Both the position numbers and the translations under genes were made by a program. Below are positions 11,880 through 22,236 of a DNA stretch of 64,000 nucleotides, one piece after another; position 1 is the first letter of the stretch, and every line of letters starts with the position of its first letter. This DNA is from Pseudocercospora fijiensis CIRAD86 (lineage: Eukaryota > Ascomycota > Dothideomycetes > Mycosphaerellales > Mycosphaerellaceae), in assembly GCF_000340215.1 (NCBI RefSeq), contig NW_006921553.1, positions 249,100 through 313,099 on the forward strand. The letters run 5' to 3'. The notes beneath the pieces are model-generated. The model did no database searches. It worked only from the letters and a program-made list of their open reading frames with translations, and had not been told where the DNA came from.

Positions 11880-14800
11880 TTCGATAAGCTAACTCTTAGA
11901 ACGAGGTATTACGACTCTATTTACTAAAGAAGAGGCTATACTTCGAAGAGAAAACGAGGAACTAGCTAAGGGAGTACGCGTCGGAAGATCCTACGTTCTA
12001 AAGGAATCCGGATCTATCGGGACTTTAAGAGTAGCTAGTACTACGACTAAAGGTACTACGCTACTTTAGTATCGACGCCTAGGATATCCGGAAGACGAAA
12101 AACAACGTAATATATAAAGTACTACTAGTAGTCCTAGAGCTCTCGATATTAAATAAGCCTTACGAGACTTATATTACTATAAAGTCCGATAGACGATAAA
12201 GTTAAAAAGAGACCGAGAAAGTAGATAGTTCCCTAGATAGGGTATATATCGCCTTTTAGGGTCTGTATAAGTATAGTACCTTAAGAGGAAATAGGTATAT
12301 ACTAATAATTACGGATAACGATACGAAACGGCTAGATATCTATCTTACTCGCTATAGAAGCGACGTATACGAAGCCTTTAAGGCTTAGAAAGACGAGGCT
12401 AAACTTAGAACGAGGACGAAACTAAAGGCCGTAAGAATCGATAACGCTCTAGAGCTTATAAAAGCTTTTAAGGCCTATCCGGGACTACGAATCGAAATAA
12501 TAACGCCCTATACTCTAGAATAAGACGGAATAGTAGAGAGATAAAACCGTACTATTATATCTAAGGTATAGGCGGCTTTAGAAGGATCCGGATTACCTAA
12601 ATAATTTAAGGGCGAAGCGGCCTATATAGTTACCTATTTATATAGGAGACTATCGATTAAAGGAAGAGATATAACTCCCGAGGAGCTCTATACCGGAAAA
12701 AGGCCTAGTAGAGAATACTTATAAGTATTCGGCTATCTAGCCTATCTATTTATTCCTAAAAAGAAAGGGAAAGATAAGCTAGAAAGGACGGCATTTTTAG
12801 GAATCTTTGTCGGATATACGAAGTCTACGAAATAGTATAGGATCTATAATCCTAAGACAAACGCTATCGGGATCTATACTAGCGTTAGATTCGACGAATC
12901 GGCTAAGGGAAGTAGCCTACTATCCGGAGAAGAACTACCTACCCTACGGTCTATTACGGATAACGACGAGAACGATATTAATATCCTAGATAAAGGAGAA
13001 TCTAAGGAAATAGAGAGAGATTCCGAAGCCGAAGATAATACTCTAGAACTATAAGACGAAAAAGATAGTTTAAATAACGACGACGAAAGAATAACTCGAG
13101 AACCGTCTACTACTCCTACGGCTTCGAATGAAAATAGAGGAGGACTAAGAAGGACTATAAGGGTCCCTAAGGTACCGAAGAGACTAAGGGACGAGATAGG
13201 GCTAGTAGCTCTAAAAGTCGACTATCGAAAGGCCTTCGAAATACCTACTCCCGAAACATATACGGAAGCTATTAGCGGCCCTACTCCCGATAATAGAAAG
13301 ACGCTACTAAAGAATATATCGAGTCCTAAACGGCTAAAAATACCTATAAGATTATTAACTATTCTAAGCTAGAGGACGGAAAAGGGCAAATAAACCTTAC
13401 GATTCCGAAATAGGCTTTTAAAGCAAAAATACTACTAAACGGATAAATCGATAAATTTAAGGCGAGATTAGTAAGAAAGGGCTTTACGTAACTATACGGA
13501 ATTAATTACTTTAAGACGTTCTCTCCGGTAATACGTCTCGAAGGCCTATACCTTCTCCTAACTATCGCTACTAGTAAAGGACTTACTATATTCTAAATAG
13601 ATATAGTAAGTGCCTATCTACTTAGAGAACTAATAGAGGAAGTCTACCTAGCTATCCCGGAGGGCCTAGATATTCTCGGAACTAATAAGGTCCTTAAACT
13701 CCTAAAAGGAGTACTATAACTAAAGTAATCCGGACGAGTTTAGAATAAGACTATTACGGCTTTCTTTAAAGAATACAACCTCTACGCTATACCTACGGAT
13801 TAATCGGTTTTCGTTAATAGCGACTATACGCTAATAGTCGTATTATACGTCGACGATCTTATTATACTAGCGAAGATAGAAGCGGAGGTTAAACCGCTAA
13901 AGGACGGGCTTATAAAGAGGGTTAAAATAAAGGATCTAGGTTCCGCTAAGTTTATATTAGGCGTACGAATCGAGAGAGAAGCCGACCGCTCTATACTACT
14001 AGATTAAAGGTACTATACCGAAAATACGCTTAGAGAAGAGGGCTTAGATCTAGACGAAGTCTTCCGAGTATAGACTCTAGCGAACGGATACGCAAATCTA
14101 CTATCTATTATAAAGGATAAAGCGGTAGTAGACGTCTAGAAATACTAACGACTTATTAGGAAACTAAATTAGACCGTACGAGCTACTAGGCCGGATATAT
14201 CTTTTCTAACGTAACGACTAAGCCAATCCTCTAGAAATCCGGCTAGGAGATATTATAGCGGAGATATCTACGGCCTAAGATACCTAGGAAACACTCGGGG
14301 TTACTATATAAAGTATAGTCCTATCCCGAAGAACGAAAACGATACGAGTACTTTAGTTACTCGTCTACCGGTTATCTATACCAATTCGGACTACGCGGTA
14401 GACTCGACTAGGAAATTAACGATAGGATATATATACCTATTAGCCGGAGAACCTATATCTTAGTCTACTAAACTATAAAGGTCTATAACGACTAGTACTA
14501 CGGAAGCCGAATACTTAGCGCTATCCTACGCCGTAAAAGAAGCTATTTAGATCTTAAGTTTCCTCGAGTAAGTCTAATACCTTACGGAAGACGACTATAA
14601 AGAACCTATAAAGATCTATAGGGATAATAAGGCGGCTATCGCTTTAGTACGAAATCCGGAATTTTATTCTAAAACAAAATATATCGACGTAGCGGTATAC
14701 TACGTATAGTAACTAGTTAAGGATAAGCTAGTCGATATAAAGTATATTTTAATAAAGGACTAACTCGTAGACTTCCTTACTAAACCTCTAATAAAAGGGA

Positions 14801-15096
14801 AGTTCGAAGAAAACGTAAAAAGAGCCCTAGGGATAAGAACGATTAAGAAGGATTAGGACTTAGCTATTTAGTTTATAACTAGATAGCTAAGTAGAGGGAC
14901 TATTAGTAATACTCGAGAATATACGAGGCTAGTTAGATTTATAAGTAGGAGAAGGAGAAGGAAGTTAAAGGATTATTTACTTACGGCTTAGTAATAGCTT
15001 GTAATTCTTAGCACTAGGGTATATAAGTAGCTAGTAAGTCCTTTGTTTAAATAGTAAGCAATTCTATCGGTTTACCGCTTATCTATAATATTTACA
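11880..15096 (+). mobile_element. 5'-truncated Ty1/Copia retrotransposon
   Basis: On the plus strand the integrase region begins near 12,050 (a YRRLGYPED stretch like the Copia HRRLGH motif) and runs through the IN core (about 12,250-12,800). A linker rich in Asp/Glu follows, then reverse transcriptase with VRLEGLYLLL and the catalytic YVDD (13,846-13,857), and RNase H with STTEAEYLAL (about 14,494-14,523). A frame change near 13,400 is an indel. Gag and protease are absent or beyond recognition, and no 5' LTR was found before the Gypsy remnant. The stops are of RIP type. This is a different family from the Copia element at 25,689: the two differ in LTR and protein sequence. Confidence 0.85.
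14901..15096 (+). repeat. Probable 3' LTR of the truncated Copia element
   Basis: It starts TATTAG directly after a purine-rich GTAGAGGGAC tract and ends TTTACA. These ends are what RIP would leave of a TGTTAG...ACA LTR (TG to TA). There is no second copy in the window to confirm the limits, so they rest on the polypurine tract and the end signature. Confidence 0.45.
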
Positions 15097-15468
15097 ATGA
15101 TCTCGATTTTTTTGTAATAGATAAGATGTCTAAATTAAGCTATAGTAATTACCTCCGACGCTGCCTTGTCCTCTACCCTAGGCGTATTAGTTTCGACGGT
15201 TGGGATACTACGCGCAGTCCTTCCGGATTGAAAGGGCTTGTCACGCGGCCTGCTTAAGTATTGCAACGACGGGAGGAGAGAGGACTGGACTTTTGAAACG
15301 GTATAACAAGTCAAACGGCTACATTTGCCTAGGCAGGAGCAGTCTAAGAAGCATGCTTGTTGATTGTTGGGAATGGAGCTTTCGTTGCGAGCATCGTATT
15401 CAAAACAGAGATCTGCAAAGCAGGGGCTCGCAGTTTGCGAATCCTCTACACTTGTCTCCAAATGACAT
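15097..15468. other. Border from RIP DNA to unique DNA
   Basis: The first 70-100 bases after the LTR are still TA-rich and CpA-poor. From about 15,200 CA and TG return to normal levels. This stretch is downstream of the minus-strand gene ending at 15,469 and probably holds its 3' UTR; I see no gene of its own. Confidence 0.5.
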
Positions 15469-16375
15469 CTACAAATCATCCTCGACTTCTTCCGCCGCCT
15501 GGAGCCGAGTTCTACCAGCTTCCCTTTGCTGAAATACCACTCCGTCCAAGGCTTTCGTAAGAAACTGCATCGTGGAAAGGAGGTCGCCATCGCGGAAGTG
15601 ATCGTTGGCTGAAACAAGCAGGTATTTGAACTCGGAAAGCGTCTGTTCTCCTAGTGGGTAAGGTATGGTAGGTGAGGGCCCGATCATGGGTGCAGTTGGG
15701 TCCTGCTGTGGCTTCTGCACCGTCAGCGTTTGCGTCATTTGTCGGTCTTGAAACACTTACACTGCCGACGTGTGAAGCACTGCTCGTAGGTGAAGAAAGC
15801 CCGCCATGGGCTGTCAGTGCCGGAATGTCTTGGACTTGAGCTGGAGCAACCCCAAACGAGAGGTCCATGCTCGACTGCCCATCGGCCATATCGTGATTTT
15901 CCTCCGGGAGTGTTTGAATCTCAGTACCAGACCCAGTGGTACATGTAGCAGGCTCACCAGACTCGCTCTTCCCAACCTGTTCCTTCGACTTGAGTCTCTG
16001 CGAATCTTCTTCAACCGTCTGACCGAAGCTGATACCTACGGCGTCGCTCACCAAACGAGACCTGGCAAATGTTCTCCCCTTTGGAGTCTTGAGATCATCG
16101 TGACCTCGTTCGATATGCGCCAAGAGATTCCTCAGCCTCCTCGCCATCTCAGTTGCGTCGATCCCAATGCTTCCAGGACTGGGGCTGTTCTGTTCTGCTT
16201 CTTTTTCTTCTTTGGCCATCTCCTTGTTGTTCTCTCCGTACAATGCTGGTGCCAGGTCATGGTACAGGGCGTTCAGAGCTTCTGGTGTCAAGTCGGCTAC
16301 GGTTGCGATGCAGGTTTCGGCGAAGAATGCTTTAATGTGAGGGCTTGCGGATGTGTAGTCTGTGCGGCGTGGCAT
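15469..16375 (-). CDS. Hypothetical protein, two exons, 283 residues
   Basis: Exon 1 runs from the ATG at 16,375 to 15,761 (205 codons). An intron at 15,760-15,706 (55 nt) has donor GTAAGT, branch-like GCTGAC and acceptor CACAG; it is phase 0 and joins precisely to exon 2 (15,705-15,469, 78 codons plus stop). The start is the second in-frame Met of the open frame (the first is at 16,444); it begins MPRRTDYTSASPHIKAFFAE. The middle is Ser/Gly/Glu-rich and likely disordered; the C-terminus (EFKYLLVSANDHFRDGDLL onward) looks helical and acidic. No signal peptide or membrane segment is seen. The family is unknown. It shares its layout (variable N-part, intron, helical C-end with AAEE) with the next minus-strand gene. 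Confidence 0.7.
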
Positions 16376-16512
16376 GTCTGTTTGTTGGTGATTGTGCTCG
16401 CTTGCAAGTTGTTGCTGGAAATGATAGAAGAGGAACGACAACATGAGTGCAAGGACGAGAGAAGATGTATTCTTGGCCGAGAGAAGTCATGGCTGCTTTC
16501 TTACCTTGAGAT

Positions 16513-16584
16513 TCCACGGTATGTAGAACTCCACGGTATACAGGAGTGTTCTCCATGCTTTCTTTGTTGAGACTTCCACGGTAT
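16513..16584 (-). promoter_or_regulatory. Three direct copies of a 10-mer upstream of the 15,469-16,375 gene
   Basis: TCCACGGTAT occurs at 16,513-16,522, 16,530-16,539 and 16,575-16,584, that is 138-209 bases upstream of the ATG at 16,375 (ATACCGTGGA on the gene's own strand). Perfect triplication within 72 bp in unique DNA suggests a transcription-factor site cluster. No factor is assigned. Confidence 0.4.
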
Positions 16585-17291
16585 GAAACACTGAACCGCG
16601 GGAAACTTGGGAGCTGATGGAAATGAACCCGACGGCATTGCGGTTCTCGCCAAGCAGATGCCTGTCGAGACTCGAGGCTAGAGTCCAGAAATTGTAGTCC
16701 CGCGTTGATGGCTGCATTCTAGGGCCAGAAGTTTTGGCTCTGCAGCGATGGCCACAAATTTGGCACACGGCCAAAAAGTCTCCTCCGTCGGACACGACCG
16801 CAGAGTCACCACAACGCACCTTCGCGGCAACGAAGCCAAGACCGTTTGCACTCACCACCTCGCCCTCCGCAAATCACCATACGCCCCGTCGCCCGAACGA
16901 TGTGCATTTCGCCATGCGCTACGAGCGAGTATCACGAAGTCTCCATGCGACAGTGCAGAGACAGCAACGTCCAGGTGTTCGTCAGCACAATGGTGTTTCC
17001 GTGATCGAGAGCTGCTTCTCCTTCAAATACTTCAGGCATGGCCGTCAGATGTGGGAAATTGAGGGTATGCTGTGCTCGCAATCTGCACCTTCGCCGTGGA
17101 CATGAGGTATTTCGAATGCTGTTGAAGGATGTGGTGAACATGGCTGGCATAACATTCTGGACTCGGACTGGGACTACTGCGATACAGAAACAATCATGGT
17201 CCACGTCCGCCCTGAGATCACTGTACTCTATCAAGCTCATTCTTATGCCCCCAATCTCCTCCACTGCCGCAATCACTGGCGTCCATCAACC
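16585..17291. other. Intergenic spacer, no convincing gene
   Basis: Normal composition. Several overlapping open frames on both strands lack support from start context, introns or composition, and none is preferred. It is the upstream region of the gene at 15,469-16,375 and the downstream region of the gene at 17,292-18,498. Confidence 0.4.
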
Positions 17292-18498
17292 TCATTCTCG
17301 TGCCGCGAACCTCCTCCACTGGCGAAATTCTTCCTCTGCCGCCGCCGCTCTACGTTCCGCTTCTTCCACTACAGGCGCAAACTTCCGATGTACCGCGCTC
17401 AAGACCTCCAAGACTTCTTCATTGTCCTCATCGCCCAGCGCTGGCGTTCCCAGATTGAGCTTGAGAGCGAGGAAATCGGCAAGATCGGAGACACCGTGGG
17501 GAGTCAGTTTGGCCGCGAGCCTCTGGAGATGCGCCGGTGCTTGCGAAGTGTGCACCGCGGAAGTGACTCCGGATCGGAAGGAGGGTTCTTCAGGATGGAC
17601 GCTGGGTTTGCATGGGAAATGTCCTGGAGCAAGGCGAGGTGTGGAGCGAGCGGATGAAAGAGGAAGTTGAGGATTGGCGTCTACGGTGGGATCGGCAGGA
17701 CGACTGAGGATGTTGCGGAAGCTGGAAAGCAGAGCGCCGCCGCCTTGGCGTGCTGATGGTGCTGGGAGAGGCGCGGGTTTCACAGGAGCGCGGGTTTCCT
17801 GGCGTGGTCCACGTTAGCTTGACCTGGTCTGGAATGATCATATGTGCTTCTGAAAACGAACTTGACCCTGTGGCAGTCCTGCTGTAGAAGACATGGGATC
17901 GCGAGCCTGTGCGTTCATGGTCAGTTGGCGTCCTCTTGTCGAAAGAAATTCGATCACTGACATGTTCTGATGCTTCACGCTCTTCGACTGGCCGCAGGCG
18001 CGCTGGTGCTAGATGAACGGAAGAAGCTCCCAGTTCCTTCAGCCGGTCTTGGACAGCCACAATCAAAGTGTATTTGGAACCCTGCCACGGCCGAGCTGTC
18101 GTCGCAAAGCCTGCGTCGTGAGGCTGGAGCAACTTCTGCGTCTGCGTATGCGAGATCCAGTCAACGATATGCCTTCCTAAAGCCTGGTTCAGCTCGACGT
18201 CATCCGACAGGTAGTCTACAAGGCGCATCATTTCCAGAACCTGATCGACTTCTGGCAGCGACTCCGCATTGATCCCATGTCGATTGCAGAAGTCGACGAT
18301 CCTATGTCGTTCTGTTTCTGGGCGAAAGTCGAATCTGGCGAAGGATCCCTTTGGACCACGTAGCTTGGGTGCAAGAAGTTGGGCGCGGGTGAAGTCTCCC
18401 GCACCGTACTGAGAGGCAACAAAGTCAGCTATTGAGTTCTCTTCACGTAGTTCCATCATCGTAATAACAAGATTACAGCTTACTGTGCGTGCCGCCAT
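17292..18498 (-). CDS. Hypothetical protein, two exons, about 347-370 residues
   Basis: Exon 1 starts at the ATG at 18,498 (MAARTVSCNLVITMMELREE); an alternative start is the MM at residues 14-15. It encodes a soluble, mixed-charge N-terminal region. Exon 2 (about 17,798-17,292) is in another frame and ends in an acidic, Ala/Glu/Arg-rich helix (EEAERRAAAAEEEFRQWRRF). A strong branch site GCTAAC and acceptor CCAG at 17,799 fit a phase-0 join. The donor is either GTCAGT at 17,961 (163-nt intron) or the weaker GTCTTC at 17,892 (94 nt); both keep frame. No signal peptide, membrane segment or known domain is seen. It lies about 0.9 kb upstream of the similar-layout gene on the same strand. Confidence 0.6.
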
Positions 18499-19071
18499 GA
18501 TTCAGAAGCTCCCAATTTTTCGACTCGGTCGTTAAGGAAGAGCACTGGGATGGAAGGGTATCTCTTGCATGGTACAGATCAAGCCTTTAAGGAGCCGTGA
18601 GATGGTGTGAGAAAGGCTGTTCTGCTCGACTAGAGAAAGCAAGAGATTCGGCACGATCTGTCTCCAGAACACTAAGAATCCCAACGCAAGAAAGCCAGAA
18701 ACAGAAAGCAAAAAGCCAGACAAGGACATCTGGACTTCCCAAGTTGAGTTTCCCAAGAACGCCCAGATCTATGCATTCTAATGCTCGGTTGGGGTATTCA
18801 ACATTGAGAGCTCCTAGCATCCTGAGAATTCCAAGAACTGCGAGCAAGAAAGAAAGAACGAGTAAGAAGTGCAGCGTTGGCAAAGCTGGTTTTCTCGAGC
18901 GACAACGCCCAAATCGTCGAATTCTATCAAAATCATGTGGGAGGGGAGGAGCTCAATCTACATTACTTAAGTCAGCTATTCTTGCCTTGACATTCTAGCT
19001 CACACTCAGTTGCCTACTGCTGCATCTGAAACTCGCCCCAACTTCATTGAACCCCAACAGTAAACGAAAGC
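18499..19071. other. Shared upstream region of divergent genes
   Basis: It lies between a minus-strand gene (start 18,498) and a plus-strand gene (start 19,072), so it should hold both promoters. A minus-strand open frame at 18,587-18,883 would encode two hydrophobic segments, but it lacks an ATG at its head, so I do not call it a gene. Confidence 0.4.
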
Positions 19072-19806
19072 ATGGCACTGCCACCACCAGCGCCAGCACT
19101 AGCACCACGCCAATCTTTGACGGACATGGCTCTCCAGGTCCAACGAAGTAAGACCTACGCCCTCCAGCTCCGCAATCTCCTAACCGAAGTGCACAAAGAA
19201 ATGGCTCGTATTCCTCTCCCTGTAGAAACAGCCACTTCGAGTGAGAATCCTTCCTCACCCAACACAATCATCCATCAAGGTGCCGTGGTACGCGAACTGA
19301 ACACCTTCGTCATCCTTCCCACATGAAATGAAATCGGCTAATATCTTTCTCAGCAACGAACCAACCTCTCCAACCTCATCACAAAAGTCCACTACAAACC
19401 CTCTCCCTCCGCCCTCGGCATCTCCCTTGGTTTCATCGTCTCTCACGCCCTGACCGCCCACTGGACCCGCGTCTTCGAAACCGCCGATCTCGTCGAATCC
19501 CACATCCGCACGGCATGCACATGTCCCAACCCAGAAGACCATCGTCGTCGCGCCGATGAGCTGGTGTATGAGATGCAGACGGCTGGGGAGAAGGCGGTTG
19601 TGAAAATTTGTCGGGATCTCATCGCCAGACCTATGGAAGGAGATGTAGATGGGGCAAATGATGTGAAGACAATTTGTGAGTTGATTGGAGGGGTTTGGAA
19701 GGTTACGGAGATTCAGATGAGGGCTTTTGAGAGGGTTGTCGAGCCGAGGTTTTGTGGGGGTCGTGGTGATGATGCTGGGAAGGGTAGTGGGTTGAGGGAA
19801 AGCTGA
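19072..19806 (+). CDS. Hypothetical protein, two exons, 222 residues
   Basis: Exon 1 is 19,072-19,287 (72 codons). The intron at 19,288-19,353 (66 nt) has donor GTACGC (GTGGTA three bases earlier is also in frame), branch GCTAAT and acceptor TTTCTCAG. Exon 2 is 19,354-19,806 (150 codons plus stop), phase 0. The protein opens with a Pro/Ala-rich leader, then a helical segment (about residues 15-50). Exon 2 contains a moderately hydrophobic stretch (ALGISLGFIVSHALTAHW) and a His/Cys pair region (SHIRTACTCPNPEDHRRR). The family is not recognised. The last codons and the TGA stop lie inside the first unit of an 88-bp minisatellite, so the present C-terminus may be set by repeat expansion. Confidence 0.7.
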
Positions 19807-20117
19807 TTGATCATGCATGAAACGAAGGAGAGGGAGGTGATGGGGTATGAATTCTGGTGATTGGGGTAGGCAAGGTGGTTCGGGGAAAGCCTGATTGATC
19901 ATGCATGAAATAAAGGAGAGGGAGGTGATGGGGTATGAATTCTGGTGATTGGGACAGGCAAGGTGGTTCGAGGAAAGCCTGATTGATCATGCATGAAATA
20001 AAGGAGAGGGAGGTAATGGGGTATGAATTCTGGTGATTGGGACAGGCAAGGTAGTTCGAGGAAAGCCTGATTGATTATGCATGAAGTAAAGGAGAGGCAG
20101 GTGATGAAGTATGAATT
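19797..20117. repeat. 88-bp minisatellite, about 3.6 units
   Basis: Units start at 19,797, 19,884, 19,972 and 20,060 (periods 87, 88, 88). They share GGAAAGC(C)TGATTGAT and GGTATGAATT. Units 2-4 differ from each other by a few substitutions; unit 1 lacks one C, which places the stop codon of the 19,072-19,806 gene. The repeat shows no sign of RIP. Confidence 0.92.
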
Positions 20118-21905
20118 TGATCTTGCCTGTCCGACCTAGATGCTTTTGGTGTTCGAACTTTCCATAGCCTCCCAGGCGCATTTGGTAGATCGCCGAAGCT
20201 TCAAATCCGCGAATCTCTTCACATCACACACTGTGTGCACCACGAACTTCACCAGGAGCTTTTCCTTCTACCAGTCTCACTCAAACTGCCGGAAATGCAA
20301 GCGAGAATGAAGCAGCCAACTATGTGGCGCTCCCAGCCCGGTGTTCAGTTCAGCCTTCACACTTCTTCGCCATTATTCGAGGCTTGTGGTGTTGAAATCT
20401 TCCATCCCTTCTGCATCGCTTGTCGAGAGCGTTCTGAGCGAGCATCCCGCTCTGCTGTAGCCTCACCCGAGCCATTGTCGTCGTAGCTGTAACGTGTGGT
20501 GATGATGGTGGTATATCAGCCTTTCGCTTCTCAGATGGCTTTGTTGTTGCCTTCTCCGATGCGGAGGCGTTTGGTCCTTTCCGCGCTTTTGGCTTCGTTG
20601 CAACCCCAAACCCTTCTTTTGTGCAGATGCAGCTGCGCCATCTTCATTTGCTGAGGAGCGCGAGATAGACTCAACGCCAACCTGCTTTGGAGCGTACACA
20701 CAAACACCTGGACGCGGGAAAAGATCTGGGTCGATAAGGATTGTAGAAAGCCTCGTTGACCTGGATGAAGTCAGCCCGGACAAGACAAGTGCTGAGTCGC
20801 AGGTTAGCAGAGGCAGCGATACACCACGCGAGCCATCGCCGCAGATGTGGAAAATGATGATGAACAACAACATAAGCAGGGTGCCGATGAAGACGACACA
20901 GGCTTCAATGCATGGCACATCATTGCCGGATCCAACCCATGGTGATGAAAATGTATGCCCCAAACATCGGAAATGATTGGACTCCTATAACAGCATCCAA
21001 GGCGGGATGTAATGTAACGAACGAAGAAGAAAGGAGGACTGCAAGTCACGCAGTACAGCTCACGGAGTCAGCACACGTGCCGCCTTGGTCCAAGGAAATG
21101 CATCTCGAAGCCCCACTCGCTAAGCTGGATGAAATTCCCAACATGGCCTCCAAGAAGCTTGAAGATCAGCACAAGAAACAGGCAGAGAACTGCGAGAAAC
21201 ACTCCTTACTACCTTCATCAACCACTTGGCGCTCTACTACAGCCTGCTTACCCTTCTTGTTTGTCTTTTCCTCTTTTACTTTTAGCCTTGCCGGAGATCC
21301 ACAATGTGTTAGAGGTCGAACAGTCATCATCCGTTCAAGAGGAAGCATTGGCAGAAGTTGCAAATATAGCAAGCAACCAAGGCCGATAGGACAGAAAATC
21401 ATCGACAGCAAGTTTAGGAGAAGAAGCGAGAAAAGTCCGTGTCAGAACAAGCTTGCTTGCCCCCTGCCTAGTCGAGTGACAGTGTAATCCATTGTTAGAG
21501 CATTTCAGAGATTCCTCCCATCCCGAACCTCTAAGAGATCCGTATCCCTAGTACCTCGTTTGTCGGGAGGGAGTGAACTTCTTACAAAGACCATTCGTGC
21601 CATTTCTCCTGTCGTCGAGGCTAGCAAAGCAAACTATGGAAAGCCCTAGAAGAGCTCGCTGGTTGGGTATGTAAGTCGAAACAACCCTTTCAGACAATGC
21701 CCTCCCTACGGCGATGAAGGAAAATAGTGTACATATCGCATGTCCTCCTCTTGATCACACCCATCTTCAGTGGGCCTGGCTGAGTCGCAAGTCAAGCGGG
21801 CAAGGAGTTTTTTTTTGGATCTTGTCCACGTTCGGCAATATGAGTCTAGCAAGACTACCGAGCGCTCGAAGTGGAATTTCGTAGAGATGGCGGAAGACGG
21901 GACGA
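20118..21905. other. Unique DNA with possible minus-strand membrane-protein gene, unresolved
   Basis: Minus-strand open segments at about 21,402-21,166 (first ATG at 21,402, hydrophobic start MIFCPIGLGCLLYLQLLPML) and 20,963-20,463 (with a strong hydrophobic run reading GTLLMLLFIIIFHICG) could be exons of one gene; a donor-like GTAAGG lies near 21,210. I could not find a consistent splice chain, and the second segment has no ATG of its own. Codon usage and composition are those of the island, not of the repeat blocks. It may be a real multi-exon gene or a decayed one. Confidence 0.25.
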
Positions 21906-22057
21906 TGAGAGTAGTGGTGATGAGGATCGTGATTAGGAGAATCGTGGTGATGAGAATCGTAGTGATGAGAATCGTGGTGATGAGAATCGTAGTGATGAGA
22001 ATCGTGGTCATGAGAATCGTGGTCATGAGAATCGTGGTCATGAGAATCGTGGTTATA
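21906..22057. repeat. 15-bp tandem repeat, about 9-10 units
   Basis: The unit is close to ATGAGAATCGTGGTG, with A/G and G/C variants. Since 15 is a multiple of three, every frame repeats a five-residue motif (MRIVV on plus; ITTIL on minus; DENRG/S in another plus frame, which is stopped by a TAG near the start). It sits about 180 bp downstream of the minus-strand 549-residue gene's stop. I see no proof that it is translated. Confidence 0.88.
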
Positions 22058-22236
22058 GGAACCATGGATGCTTTGAGTATCGTGGTGCTCATGCTATGTG
22101 AGACTGCTTGCGGCAGCCATGATGAAAGTCGAGGACCAAGAATGCATGCTTCAACCCTCCTGACAGACCCCCATCAACGTTTTCCGCCATTCCGCATCTT
22201 CATCATCATCATCATCGAAGAGCAAGAAAGCATGCT

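Noticed and set aside
15135..15617. Minus-strand 160-codon frame
   Set aside because: It overlaps the end of the two-exon gene in another frame, extends into RIP border DNA, and has lower coding plausibility than exon 2, which joins by a good phase-0 intron.
18587..18883. Minus-strand frame with two hydrophobic segments
   Set aside because: No ATG at its head, lies in the space between two divergent genes, and the opposite strand is equally open. Possible but not supported.
19255..19902. Minus-strand 215-codon frame
   Set aside because: Antisense of the two-exon plus-strand gene and of the minisatellite; the plus-strand model has a matched intron and start.
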